Program-made: the position numbers and the translations under genes
NCBI GenBank assembly: GCA_030765535.1
Contig: JAVCCH010000166.1
Coordinates: forward strand, 1 to 64,000
Reading direction: 5' to 3'
DNA from: Candidatus Tenebribacter davisii
GTDB taxonomy: Bacteria; Cloacimonadota; Cloacimonadia; Cloacimonadales; TCS61
DNA: 64,000 nucleotides
The notes under the pieces: generated by a model
The model's input: only the letters and a program-made list of their open reading frames with translations
The model's database searches: none
What the model was told of the DNA's origin: nothing
Part shown: one piece after another, positions 19,433 to 30,482 of the stretch
How the letters are laid out: the number at the start of each line of letters is the position of its first letter
How positions within the stretch are numbered: the stretch's first letter is position 1

Positions 19433-22400
19433 ATGAAGAAAAAACTGTTTATTTTTATTTTCATAATATTATCTTTTATGTTATTTGCAGCAGAAGAGCT
19501 TACAACTGAGGAGATAGAATGGCTTTCTAATCATAAAACCATCAGAATTGCACCTGATCCGGATTTCCATCCTATAGAGTTTATTAATGATAATGGAATT
19601 TACGGAGGAATCTCCTCTGAGTTTATGAATTTAGTTTCTAAAGAACTAGATATTGAATTTGAAGTTGTTCCTTGTAAAAACTGGGAAGATGTACTGCAAA
19701 AAGCCAGAAATCGAGAAGTGGATATGCTGCCTGCAGCTGCCCAAACGTCTTTAAGAGCTGAATATATGGATTTTTCTTCACCATATCTGGTCTTTCCTGG
19801 AGTTATCATTACAAAAAACAACCAGCAAGATATAATGACCACAGATCAATTATATGGTAAAGAAGTTGTAGTTGTATCTGGATATGTTTGGCACGAGATG
19901 ATATCACTTAATCATCCTGATATAGATATTGTTCCCGTAAATTCTCTTATAGCTGGACTTCGTGATGTTTCTATGGGCTTTCATGATGTTTTAATTGCCA
20001 CATTACCAATTGCTCTATATTATATTGATAAAGAAGGTATTACAAATCTACGCGTTACAGGAGAAACAGGTTATTATACTAAATTATCTATACTTACCCG
20101 TAATGATTGGCCAATACTGGGATCTATAATGCAGAAAACCTTATCTAATATTCCGGCTCATAAAAAGACTTCAATTACCAAGAAATGGATCACGATTAGA
20201 GGAAATACAATCTTTCACAGCAGGTATTTTCAGATTATTGCCCTAACAATTATAAGTTTAGGCAGTATTGTAATCCTTGTAATATATATCTGGAATATGA
20301 CACTGAGACGAATTGTTGATAAAAGAACCTTTGAATTAGAAGAGGATATTGAGCAACGCAAAAAGGCAGAAATTGCACTTGGTAAAAGTGAACAAAAATT
20401 TCGTGAGATCTTCAACTCTACTAATGAAGCTATTTTCATTGACGATGTAATAAGCGGTAAGATTATCGAGTGTAATAATCGAGCTTTTGAGATGTTCGGA
20501 TATGAATCTAAAGAGGAGTTTTTACAAAGTAATTATAGTAAATTTACCGTTGATAGTGTTACATATAATAAGGAAACTGGCCGGCAACTGGTAACTAAAA
20601 CATTGAAAGAAGGACCTCAAATATTTGATTGGTTGGCCCAAAAGAAAAATGGAGAAGATTTCTGGGCTGAAGTCAGTATGAGAAGCTTTGGGCTCGGAGA
20701 TAAAAACAAAGTATTAGCAGTGGTTAGAGATATCTCAGAGCGTAAGCAGGCAGAGAACATTCTGCAAAATAATGAAAATAATTTTCATGATCTGGTAGAC
20801 AACCTTTTAGATGGAGTGGTTATTGTAGGTGACAATGATAAGCATCTCTACGTTAATCAAAGATTCGTAGAGATGACAGGATTCAGCAGGGAAGAATTAC
20901 TTAACATGACAGAATGGGATTTCACCCGCACGGAGGATATTCCCAAGCTTAAACAAAGAATAAAAAAACGGAAAGAAAGTAAAAAAGTTAAAGAGCATTA
21001 TGAACGTAATATTACCAAGAAGGATGGTATAGAAATATCTGTAGAGTTATCTACAACAACTACGATCTGGCAAGGAATAACTAGGCAAATGGTAAATTTT
21101 CACGATATTACCGAACGTAAGAAAACTGAAAAAGCTTTAGAGGAATCAGAACTTAATTTACGATCACTTTTTAATGCTATGTCTGATGTGATATTTGAAA
21201 TTGATACGACTGGTAAGTACCTTTATGTTGCACCGACTTCACCGAAACTATTGTATAAACCCGCTTCAGAAATTATTGGAAAAACATTAAAAGAAATATA
21301 CCCCAAACAAAAAGCTGATGAGTTCCTTTCTGCAATTCATAAAGTGCTCAAGGAAAAGCATACTGTCAAGTTACAATATACTCTAAAGATTGGTGAAACA
21401 GAGCTCTGGTTTGATGCCAATATAACTCCCAAGACTAAGAATTCTGTTATCTTTGTGGCTCGTGATATTACAGAACGTAAACGAATTGAGGAGAGCATCA
21501 AAGCTTCAGAATCAAAATTCAGAGCAATTTTTGAAGGTATAAATGATGCAGTGTTCATTCATCCCTTAAAAACAGAGGGATATAATAATTTTATTGAAGT
21601 TAATGATATTGCTTGTAAACGTCTTGGGTACAATAGAGAAGAGCTGCTTAAATTATCACCTCTTGATATTAGCAAATCCAAAGATACTGAAATTAATGGC
21701 AGTAAAAAAAACAGAGCAAAACTTGAGATAAATAAATGGTCAGTATTTGAAGGTATCCAAATAACTAAAAAAGGAAAACTAATACCTGTTGAAATAAGTT
21801 CCAATATTTTCCAATTAGGCAATGAAAAACTAATTATGTCTCTAGCAAGAGATATTACCAAACGGAAAAGAGCTGAAGAAGAGATAAAGAAAAGATCTAT
21901 TGAGCTAAAAGGACATCTTGAAAAAAGTGAAAAACAGAGAAGAGCCAGCTTAGTGATCTTAAATGATCTTAATAAAACGACAAAAAAACTTAAGTCCGAA
22001 ATCAATGAACGGAAAAGAGCAGAGAAAATCCAAAGAACCTTGTATAATATATCCAATGCATTAAATCTCACGGATAATATGCTAGAACTTTATTCTCAAA
22101 TCAGAAAATACCTGGGTGAGATCATTGATGTTACTAATTTCTATGTTGCCTTATATGATGAAGAAAAAGATATAATAACTCTTCCATATCACGTCGATGA
22201 AAAAGGTCTTATAGAGGAATTCCCTGCTGGTAAAACTCTTACTAAATATGTTCTTAATACTGGTAAACCTTTATTTGCAACAAACGAAATTGTTGATAAT
22301 TTAAGAAAAAAGGGAGAGGTTGAAACCTTTGGTCACGATTCAGCTGTCTGGATCGGTGTTCCCTTGAAAACAAACAATAAAGTTATTGGAATTATATCGT

Positions 22401-24037
22401 TACAGAGCTATGATGATCCGGATCTTTATACAGAAAAAGATATTGATATCCTTACATTTATCTCAGAAGAAATTGCTCAAGCTATCCAGAAAAAGCAAGC
22501 TGAGAAAGATTTGATCGACAGCGAACAATTATCAATGGCCGTTATAGAAGATTCACCATTGGGCATTTCAGTACGTGATAAACATGGAACTCTTATTCTT
22601 CACAACAAGGCCTGGGAACAAATCTGGAACTATACTGAGAAGAAGCTTAAATTAAGTCAAATTAGACGAAATAAATTGAACATGAATGAAAAAGATAATT
22701 ATTTAGGTGAACATATTGATAAAGTAAAAGAAATATATACTAAGGGTGGTACATATCTCATTCCTGAGGTAGAAATAATAACAGGTGAAAACAAAAATAT
22801 TAAATGGATCAGGCAAAGATTCTATGCTATTCAAAATGAAAATAATGAAGTAGAAAGAGTAGTGATCCTAACTTCTGATATCAGTGATTGGAAAAAATCT
22901 GTTTTAGTACAAGATGTTTTATATAGCATTACACACCAGGTAAATAAATCTATCGGTCTTGACCAATTATACAAAGTAACCCAAAGAGAATTAAGTAAAA
23001 TAATTAGTACTCAAAACTTTATTATTGCCTTGAAGTATGGAGATTCAAATCAAGTTCATGTTGTATATTATAAAGATGAGATGGATGGAGACAAAAAAGG
23101 AATTATCTCTGAAAAAACGTTAAGTTCTTATGTTATTAATACAGGTAAACCATTATTAGTAACAGAAAAAGATATTGCTGTGATGCAGGCAAAAGGGATG
23201 ATTGACAGTGTGGGTACTGATTGCAAGATATGGCTTGGTGTTCCACTGATACTAAGCAATAAGCCTATTGGAGTTATAGCTCTTCAGAGCTACACAAATC
23301 CTGATCTTTTTAATGAAAGCGATATGGAGATATTATCTTTTGTTTCTAATGAAATTGCTCTTGCCATTGACAATAAACAAGCAGAAGAGCAAATTAGAAA
23401 AAACCTAAGAGAGAAGGAAACATTATTACAGGAAGTTTATCATCGAACAAAAAATAACATGGCAATGGTTTCAGCAATGCTCTCAATGCAATCCAGACGT
23501 TCTGACAATGAATATGTACATACCACATTCAAAGAGATCAGAAATAAGATAAGAACTATGTCATTAGTCCACCAAAAATTGTATCAGTCAAAAGATCTCT
23601 CCAGTATAAATCTCAAAGATTATATTAAAGATCTTGTTAATCTGTTAATGGCAAGTTATGGAATTAAAAAAGAAAAAGTTGCCCTTACTTTTGAGCTGAA
23701 AGACGTATTTGTTCTTATTGATGTTGCTATCCCATTGGGTCTTGTCTTGAATGAACTTATCTCAAATATATTTAAGCATGCCTTCCCACATAGTAAAAAT
23801 GATGAGATCAGTCTAAAACTGTTTAGAGATAAAGATAATGATATACATGTTTTACTCAGTGATAATGGAAAGGGAGTTCCGCAAGGTCTTGATCTGGAAA
23901 AATCTCAATCCATGGGTCTGCAAACTGTATTTGCCCTGATCAAGGATCAAATGAATGGTACAGTGTCATATCAAACCAAAAACGGATTACATTGGAACTT
24001 CAGTATAAAAGATGATATGTATAAAGAGAGAATCTAA
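19433..24037 (+). CDS. Hybrid sensor histidine kinase: periplasmic SBP_bac_3-like domain - TM - multiple PAS - GAF - PAS - GAF - HisKA_2/HATPase (start refined to 19433)
   Basis: Signal peptide; WLSNHKTIRIAPDPDFHPIEF...VSGYVWHEM (BvgS/SBP-like); repeated PAS; LLQEVYHRTKNNMAMVSAMLSMQSRR (HisKA_2); NELISNIFKHAFP and DNGKGVP (HATPase). Confidence 0.9.
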   Translation: MKKKLFIFIFIILSFMLFAAEELTTEEIEWLSNHKTIRIAPDPDFHPIEFINDNGIYGGISSEFMNLVSKELDIEFEVVPCKNWEDVLQKARNREVDMLPAAAQTSLRAEYMDFSSPYLVFPGVIITKNNQQDIMTTDQLYGKEVVVVSGYVWHEMISLNHPDIDIVPVNSLIAGLRDVSMGFHDVLIATLPIALYYIDKEGITNLRVTGETGYYTKLSILTRNDWPILGSIMQKTLSNIPAHKKTSITKKWITIRGNTIFHSRYFQIIALTIISLGSIVILVIYIWNMTLRRIVDKRTFELEEDIEQRKKAEIALGKSEQKFREIFNSTNEAIFIDDVISGKIIECNNRAFEMFGYESKEEFLQSNYSKFTVDSVTYNKETGRQLVTKTLKEGPQIFDWLAQKKNGEDFWAEVSMRSFGLGDKNKVLAVVRDISERKQAENILQNNENNFHDLVDNLLDGVVIVGDNDKHLYVNQRFVEMTGFSREELLNMTEWDFTRTEDIPKLKQRIKKRKESKKVKEHYERNITKKDGIEISVELSTTTTIWQGITRQMVNFHDITERKKTEKALEESELNLRSLFNAMSDVIFEIDTTGKYLYVAPTSPKLLYKPASEIIGKTLKEIYPKQKADEFLSAIHKVLKEKHTVKLQYTLKIGETELWFDANITPKTKNSVIFVARDITERKRIEESIKASESKFRAIFEGINDAVFIHPLKTEGYNNFIEVNDIACKRLGYNREELLKLSPLDISKSKDTEINGSKKNRAKLEINKWSVFEGIQITKKGKLIPVEISSNIFQLGNEKLIMSLARDITKRKRAEEEIKKRSIELKGHLEKSEKQRRASLVILNDLNKTTKKLKSEINERKRAEKIQRTLYNISNALNLTDNMLELYSQIRKYLGEIIDVTNFYVALYDEEKDIITLPYHVDEKGLIEEFPAGKTLTKYVLNTGKPLFATNEIVDNLRKKGEVETFGHDSAVWIGVPLKTNNKVIGIISLQSYDDPDLYTEKDIDILTFISEEIAQAIQKKQAEKDLIDSEQLSMAVIEDSPLGISVRDKHGTLILHNKAWEQIWNYTEKKLKLSQIRRNKLNMNEKDNYLGEHIDKVKEIYTKGGTYLIPEVEIITGENKNIKWIRQRFYAIQNENNEVERVVILTSDISDWKKSVLVQDVLYSITHQVNKSIGLDQLYKVTQRELSKIISTQNFIIALKYGDSNQVHVVYYKDEMDGDKKGIISEKTLSSYVINTGKPLLVTEKDIAVMQAKGMIDSVGTDCKIWLGVPLILSNKPIGVIALQSYTNPDLFNESDMEILSFVSNEIALAIDNKQAEEQIRKNLREKETLLQEVYHRTKNNMAMVSAMLSMQSRRSDNEYVHTTFKEIRNKIRTMSLVHQKLYQSKDLSSINLKDYIKDLVNLLMASYGIKKEKVALTFELKDVFVLIDVAIPLGLVLNELISNIFKHAFPHSKNDEISLKLFRDKDNDIHVLLSDNGKGVPQGLDLEKSQSMGLQTVFALIKDQMNGTVSYQTKNGLHWNFSIKDDMYKERI

Positions 24038-24092
24038 TAATGTTAATAATTATAATTACATCATTAAGCCGCATAACATGGAGGATTGATTT

Positions 24093-24467
24093 ATGAAAAA
24101 AAAGATCAAGATTCTTCTTGCTGAAGATGAATTACTAATAGCCCAATGCTTAAAGATGGAATTAGAAATGGCTGGCTATGAAGTATGCAATTATGCTTCA
24201 AGCGGTGAAGAAGCAATATCATTGGCACAAGAAGAAGATCCTGATATTGTATTGATGGATATTCATCTTTCTGGTGATATGGATGGTATAAAGGCAGCGC
24301 AAAAGATCATAGAACATAAAAAAATTCCAATAGTATTCATGACAGGTTATAATGATATAAATATCCATAACCGGGCTGAAATTATCAAGCCTATCGCTAT
24401 TCTTGAGAAACCTGTAGAATTATATGATTTAGAGCCAATTATTGATTCTATTTTTAACAAAAAATAA
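24093..24467 (+). CDS. Single-domain response regulator (REC only)
   Basis: ILLAEDELLIAQCLKMEL, DIVLMDIHLSGDMDG, VFMTGYND, LEKPVELYDLEPII. Confidence 0.93.
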   Translation: MKKKIKILLAEDELLIAQCLKMELEMAGYEVCNYASSGEEAISLAQEEDPDIVLMDIHLSGDMDGIKAAQKIIEHKKIPIVFMTGYNDINIHNRAEIIKPIAILEKPVELYDLEPIIDSIFNKK

Positions 24468-24479
24468 TAAGAGAAAAAA

Positions 24480-26492
24480 ATGAATAATAAACAAAGTAAA
24501 ATAACCAACCAGGACTTGAAAGACAGGATCACAAAACTGAAAGAAGAGAAAAAAGAGTTAAAAGCAAGAATTGCAGCATTTAAAAAATCAAATACAGTTT
24601 GCAAATTAACTGAGGAATCTCTAAAAGAAAGTAAGGAAAAATTGCGCTTGATTATAGATAATTCCCGTATCGGTATTTGTGTTACAGATCTAAAAGGTAA
24701 TTTCATCGATGTTAATAATGCTTTGACCAAAATGCTGGGTTATTCAAAAAAAGAAATGCTGGGAAAACATTTCAACCATTTCACACTTCCCGATGATAGA
24801 GTAGAAAATGATACCCTCTTTAAATCTTTAATAGATGGCAAGATATCATATTTCGATCTTGAGAAAAGGTACCTCCACAAAAATGGAAAAATCATTTATA
24901 TATATCTTAGATCACAACTTGTTCGCAATGAAGATGGTAAACCAATTTCTGAAATTGCTGTAATGCAAGACATAACAGAGCGCATACAAGCAGAAAAGAT
25001 CCGATTAGTTCAATATAATATTTCAAATGCTGTAAATACAACAAAGAATCTAGAAGAACTATATAAAATAATTCATCAAGAACTTGGAAAAATTATAGAT
25101 ACTACGAATTTCTATATTGCCTTGTATAATGAAAAAACAGATATGGTATATTCTCCATATTTTATATCAAAGAAAACTAACATTAATCAACCTGCAGAAA
25201 TGCGTAAAAATGGTGTTTCAAAATATATTATTAATAATGCAAGATCTCTCTTCTTAACAGAAGATCTGCGTAAAGAGCTGATAAAAGAGGGAAAGATCTC
25301 GAATTATGATTGGTCCAGTAAGACATTACTGGGTGTCCCTCTGAGAATTGGAGAAAAAGTAGTTGGTTGCATTGTGGTTCGCAGTTCAAAAGAAGAGTCT
25401 GATTATTCTGTAAAAGATCTTAATTTATTAGAGTTCATTTCTAACCAGGTTGCTATAGCAATTTCACGCAAACAGTCAGAACATGAGTTACAGAAGACAA
25501 AGAATTTATTGGAAAGTACACTTAATAGTATCTCTGATGTAATTGGTATTCAGAACCAAAATTATGAGATGATCCGTTATAATAATGCAGGTTATGCTTT
25601 ACTTAACATGACTCCAGATGAAATATCTGGTAAAAAATGTTATGAACTTATAGGAAGAGACAAACCCTGTGAGATTTGTGCAACATCAAATTGTTATAAA
25701 TCAAAAAAACCAGAAAAAATTGAAATCTATTCAAATGAATTCGGAGGTTGGTTTGATATCCGTGCTTATCCTATTTTAGATAGCAATGGTAAATTAATTA
25801 ATGTTGTTATATATCTACGTAATATCACTCAACAAAAAAATACAGATAAACAAATTCAAAAAAGTAGAGAACTTTTAAAATCTGTGACATCCATTTTACG
25901 TCATGATATCGCAAATGATTTAGCAGTTATTAAAAGTGCATTAAAATTGTATAGAAAAACTGCTGACGAGAAAATGTTAGATGAAATCAATAATAGAGTA
26001 ACAAAAGGAATAAACACAATAGATACGCAGCGTAAGCAGGAATCTTTCATCGATCTTCATCAAAATCTAACTGAATTCAATATTAAAGATGTTATAATGG
26101 ATTATTCCAGAAATTACCCGAATATAGAAATTAATGTTAGTGGAGACGCTTCCGTTTATGCTGATGATCAACTCTATTTAGCCATTGATAATCTGATCTC
26201 CAATTCCATAATACATGGAAAAGCTACCAAACTGAATGTAAACATTGAATCAAAAAAAGATATGTGTGAAATAAAGTTCAGTGATAATGGTTCTGGAATA
26301 CCCGAGAATATTAAGAGTCTTATTTTTGATGAAGAGTTCTCTTATGGAAAAATGAATCATAATGGGATGGGGTTACATATTGTAAAAAATATTATTAAAG
26401 ATTACAGTGGGAATATACTGGTTAGTGATAATAAACCTAGAGGTACAGTTTTTACAATTCAGTTAAAAAATGTGATCAAAGATAACAGATAA
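24480..26492 (+). CDS. PAS-GAF-PAS sensor histidine kinase
   Basis: PAS LRLIIDNSRIGICVTDLKGNFIDVNNAL; Cys-containing PAS CYELIGRDKPCEICATSNCYKSKKP; H-box LRHDIANDLAVIK; HATPase DNLISNSIIHG, DNGSGIP, GMGLHIVKNI. Confidence 0.9.
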   Translation: MNNKQSKITNQDLKDRITKLKEEKKELKARIAAFKKSNTVCKLTEESLKESKEKLRLIIDNSRIGICVTDLKGNFIDVNNALTKMLGYSKKEMLGKHFNHFTLPDDRVENDTLFKSLIDGKISYFDLEKRYLHKNGKIIYIYLRSQLVRNEDGKPISEIAVMQDITERIQAEKIRLVQYNISNAVNTTKNLEELYKIIHQELGKIIDTTNFYIALYNEKTDMVYSPYFISKKTNINQPAEMRKNGVSKYIINNARSLFLTEDLRKELIKEGKISNYDWSSKTLLGVPLRIGEKVVGCIVVRSSKEESDYSVKDLNLLEFISNQVAIAISRKQSEHELQKTKNLLESTLNSISDVIGIQNQNYEMIRYNNAGYALLNMTPDEISGKKCYELIGRDKPCEICATSNCYKSKKPEKIEIYSNEFGGWFDIRAYPILDSNGKLINVVIYLRNITQQKNTDKQIQKSRELLKSVTSILRHDIANDLAVIKSALKLYRKTADEKMLDEINNRVTKGINTIDTQRKQESFIDLHQNLTEFNIKDVIMDYSRNYPNIEINVSGDASVYADDQLYLAIDNLISNSIIHGKATKLNVNIESKKDMCEIKFSDNGSGIPENIKSLIFDEEFSYGKMNHNGMGLHIVKNIIKDYSGNILVSDNKPRGTVFTIQLKNVIKDNR

Positions 26493-26521
26493 TAATAAGG
26501 AAAAAAGAATAATAGTTTTCT

Positions 26522-29500
26522 CTAGAATCTAAATGACCTTTCTAACATTATTTCTTGTGAATGTTCTTCTTCAAAAGGCATGATCTTATATTTGTAAATA
26601 ATTCTAAATTTATATGGTAATTGATACCTTAATGATAATTCATGAAAGATCCCCATCTCAGAGTTTATTGCAACATCATTTGACCTTTCAAACCTGGTCT
26701 CATAATCAAGGAATAGATCACGAGTTACATACCTGCCCATGCTTACAGACAAGTTGTTCAAGAACAATTCAGATGAGAATTTTGCAATCTCATTAGTTTC
26801 ATCGTAAACTTCATATTCTAATTTATCTTCGGATGAATAGCTGGCAAAAAGATTCTGAACAAGGTCTGTTTGCAGATGAAAATAATCTAATTTCAGAAAC
26901 ATTCTCAACCAATTTTCCACTGGAGATAATAGTGGATCCATAACTGCACTTTCCAATCCTATACCTGCTATTTGCAGCACTTCATCCTGCAACAGTGTTT
27001 TCTTTTGATCGGGAGAGATATTCTCCATGGATCTATTGTATCTCAATTTTGCCAGTATATCGGTTATCCTGTCATTCGGGTTATCACTGTTCAAAGAGAA
27101 TTTTAAAGTTCCCATATCATCAGTTCCGGTAATTTCATTATAAACATTTAATGTGATCAACGAACCATCGGCAGTCTTTTTGTAAAATGTTCCGGAAATA
27201 TTTGCGCCTTCAATAAATCTGCTTAACTGTACCTGCATATAATCCAAAGTCATCTCTGTACCAAAGATATCAACCGAACCTTCTTCCGCAATAAATAGAG
27301 CATCAGGAATTGAAAATTCCTCATTTTTATATACAATATTTAAATATCCACCTGAGTTTACTTTTACATCTACAGGATATGTAACATATTTTACATTCTC
27401 GCCAATGTTTATCATCAAATCAAAACTAAGTGGTAAAGAGGAAACCTCAACTTCCTTTTTCTCTCGAACTGTATTAAATAGTTTTAATAGATTTTCGGTA
27501 TTTGGTGGATAGATGGCTCCCCCATTAGATACATTTAAATCTCCGATCATCATGATATCCTCAAAGGGACCTCTAACTTCAAAATACTCACTATCCCTTC
27601 CATTTATTACTACTTTAGCCACATTATTTTTTGGAATATAACCAGGCATATTGAATAGAATACCACCGTGATCAGTTTTTACTAACAACTTCCCCAGATT
27701 AAGTGTACCCAAGACAAAATCTTCACTGTTATTATTTATAACATTAGATATATAGCATCTGCCCTCACCCATACGAAATTTGAATTTATCAATAATAAAT
27801 ATGTTATTCTCAATCCCGAATTGAATTGTTATCTTATCAATATGCTCAGGTTGTCCTTTGATCTTCATAGTACCTTGAGTCAAAGCTAAATTACCTTGTT
27901 TAACAAATATCTTATTATCTTTTGTCCCAACTTTAAATTTGAAATCAGCTTCTGAACCAGCCACAGTTATTACCTTTGTTTGATCGGCCAATAGTTTTAA
28001 TAAATCTCCATTAAATTTTATTGAAATGTTATTCGTGTCGGAAAAAACTTTACTATTAATGATATTGTAACCAATTACACCATTCGATCTTAAGCTGAAT
28101 TCATTTTTCTTATAACATCTGATATCATTTACATATAATAGACTATCTTTTTGCAAAACATCGCATTTAATTAGATCAGCTTTGAAACTGTTAAATTTTA
28201 ATTTGTCAATTTCCAGGTCTAGATGTAATTCATTATTATTCTGTTCTCTGGAAAACTCTAATCCGCCCTTAACGATCCCTTTTAAATTTCCTTCTGGAAG
28301 AATTTCGTCAATTAGGAGTGAATCAATTCTTCCATTTGCTGTAATTAACATTTCTGGTTCTAGTATCAAGGCACCTTGCAGATCAATTATTTTATGTTCA
28401 TTTGTATTTATATAACCATCATGTAAACTAACCATGGTTTTATTGCCTGCAAAATTTAATTTGGCATCCAGTTTATTCATATCACCAATTCTAAAATCTT
28501 CACAGGTTATATTACCTATAATCAATCCATCTTCTAAATTATTTACTGTTGCATCAATACTTAAACTGCCATCCATTTGGTTAGAAGTATTATAATCTAC
28601 AAAATATTTAGACAGCTGCCTGATCTTAATATCTTTCCCCAGTAATGATATCCCATATTTAAAATTTGGTTCTCTCTTGATCCATCCATTAATCTGGAGC
28701 ATTTTATTTAACTGGCAATGTTTAATATAAAGACTATCTAATGATCCTTCCGCAAGAAGATCGATATTAAAGGGTTCATAATTATATTTAGCGTTATATG
28801 AACGCATATTTATTAATGACCGTTCATTTGAAAGATCTAATACAATATCGGTCTTTAATCTTCCACCTAACTTACCATAATTCATATCATATACCATAAT
28901 ATTAGAATTAGTTACAATACTATATGGATTAGCATTGATCTCAACATCACCAGTTATGATCGGGTAAGATTTTTTATTAAAAACAGTATTCAAATCTAAG
29001 CCGCGTAGTTTAATTTTGGCTATCATCTCTTTTGATGAGATATTCCCAATACTGGATAATCCAATATCATGTTCAGGGTGTGTAAGGTCTATAGTGAGAT
29101 CATCTCCAAGCAGTTTCGCCTTGAGATCCAGGTTATTGATACCCATTTCATCTGCAATAATATCAATATCATTAAGATCAACATCAATTTCAGGTTTGTC
29201 TAGATAATTAATCGTAGAAGTAAAGTCTCCTGAAATTCTGATATTTCCCTTTTGCCAGTTAATATTGTTAGAATTAAGTTCAAGATGGAGATCTTTACCA
29301 AGCTTATAATACCCATCTCCAATTAATTGATTATCTTCCCACAAAGAATTATCCAAGCTAAATTCAATATTGTCATCTATCATTTTAGCTGAGACACTAA
29401 TATCTGTAAATTCCTGATTTGCAGCAGTTAGCTTATTTGAGGATAATTCAGCTGTAATAACAGGTTTTGCTAACTTACCGTTAATATTTATTTTTGCCCT

Positions 29501-30466
29501 CATATTTCCAGTAATCTGATCAATATATTTCTCAAATGATACATCAGAAGTTGTTAATTCAGACTTAATGGTAGGATTATTAGAAAGCAATTTATTAATG
29601 ACAGCATTCCCATATATTTTGTTATCATCTAGTATGGCATTATGAAGTGTAATATAAGATTTTTTATTATTTCCGGAAATTGATATGGAATCAATTGATG
29701 CTTTTTTATCAGCATATTGAGTATTAATATTTTTGATTGCAGCAGAATATCTTAATATATCATCTTCATAGATCAGATCAGCATCAAGCAGAAAATCTAA
29801 AGAAGTCAGTTGTGATATCTCAAATTTAGAAAGCTTAAGATCTTTTAATTTAAAATCAACCTTCTCTATTACACCCTTATTTAATTTACCTGATGCGAAC
29901 AAACTAGATTCGGCTTGTGAAGTTGCGGTAAGGAGGATATCAGAGCTTGCTGTGTTTTTTATTGAGAGATCAATATTCTGCCAGCTGTTTTCCACTTCAA
30001 CAATACTATTTTTATATTTTATATTAAATTTACCACTATAGATATTGAGCATTCTAAAGTATTCGGCAATATCAGGAATAGCAAATTCATTATTTTCCTT
30101 TTTCTTTTCATCTGTTTTTATAATTAAAGAAAACTCCGGCTCATAAATCTTAATATGTTTAATAGCTTTAAAATTCTTAAATTTTGAATATATCAGTTTT
30201 ATTAAGTCATATTCGATATAAAGTTGGTTTATTTTTAGATCATAATTCCCACTGTTAACAATTCTTATCCCTGAAATATTCATCTGTGTATCATTGAAGG
30301 TGAATTGTTCCATTGTAATATCTGCATTAAGTGTTTTGGAAAGCTGATCGGTTATTCTGGTTTGAACAATTTTATCAACTTTGGCCATTCTTACCAATAC
30401 AAAGAACGAAATATTGATAACAAGAACAACAAGGACGATGATAAATAACCAGGTTTTCTTTTTCAT
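26522..30466 (-). CDS. tamB: TamB/DUF490-like translocation and assembly module protein
   Basis: Single N-terminal TM, very long beta-rich protein, C-terminal DUF490-type region (VSNGGAIYPPNTENLLKLF..., SGTFYKKTADGSLITLNVYNEITG..., LSLRYQLPYKFRIIYKYKI). Confidence 0.8.
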   Translation of the reverse strand: MKKKTWLFIIVLVVLVINISFFVLVRMAKVDKIVQTRITDQLSKTLNADITMEQFTFNDTQMNISGIRIVNSGNYDLKINQLYIEYDLIKLIYSKFKNFKAIKHIKIYEPEFSLIIKTDEKKKENNEFAIPDIAEYFRMLNIYSGKFNIKYKNSIVEVENSWQNIDLSIKNTASSDILLTATSQAESSLFASGKLNKGVIEKVDFKLKDLKLSKFEISQLTSLDFLLDADLIYEDDILRYSAAIKNINTQYADKKASIDSISISGNNKKSYITLHNAILDDNKIYGNAVINKLLSNNPTIKSELTTSDVSFEKYIDQITGNMRAKININGKLAKPVITAELSSNKLTAANQEFTDISVSAKMIDDNIEFSLDNSLWEDNQLIGDGYYKLGKDLHLELNSNNINWQKGNIRISGDFTSTINYLDKPEIDVDLNDIDIIADEMGINNLDLKAKLLGDDLTIDLTHPEHDIGLSSIGNISSKEMIAKIKLRGLDLNTVFNKKSYPIITGDVEINANPYSIVTNSNIMVYDMNYGKLGGRLKTDIVLDLSNERSLINMRSYNAKYNYEPFNIDLLAEGSLDSLYIKHCQLNKMLQINGWIKREPNFKYGISLLGKDIKIRQLSKYFVDYNTSNQMDGSLSIDATVNNLEDGLIIGNITCEDFRIGDMNKLDAKLNFAGNKTMVSLHDGYINTNEHKIIDLQGALILEPEMLITANGRIDSLLIDEILPEGNLKGIVKGGLEFSREQNNNELHLDLEIDKLKFNSFKADLIKCDVLQKDSLLYVNDIRCYKKNEFSLRSNGVIGYNIINSKVFSDTNNISIKFNGDLLKLLADQTKVITVAGSEADFKFKVGTKDNKIFVKQGNLALTQGTMKIKGQPEHIDKITIQFGIENNIFIIDKFKFRMGEGRCYISNVINNNSEDFVLGTLNLGKLLVKTDHGGILFNMPGYIPKNNVAKVVINGRDSEYFEVRGPFEDIMMIGDLNVSNGGAIYPPNTENLLKLFNTVREKKEVEVSSLPLSFDLMINIGENVKYVTYPVDVKVNSGGYLNIVYKNEEFSIPDALFIAEEGSVDIFGTEMTLDYMQVQLSRFIEGANISGTFYKKTADGSLITLNVYNEITGTDDMGTLKFSLNSDNPNDRITDILAKLRYNRSMENISPDQKKTLLQDEVLQIAGIGLESAVMDPLLSPVENWLRMFLKLDYFHLQTDLVQNLFASYSSEDKLEYEVYDETNEIAKFSSELFLNNLSVSMGRYVTRDLFLDYETRFERSNDVAINSEMGIFHELSLRYQLPYKFRIIYKYKIMPFEEEHSQEIMLERSFRF

Positions 30467-30482
30467 TTTTAAGTAATTAATA

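Noticed and set aside
21559-22071. 170-aa minus-strand ORF inside the large histidine kinase
   Set aside because: Leu/Ser-rich antisense translation of PAS coding sequence; no independent support.
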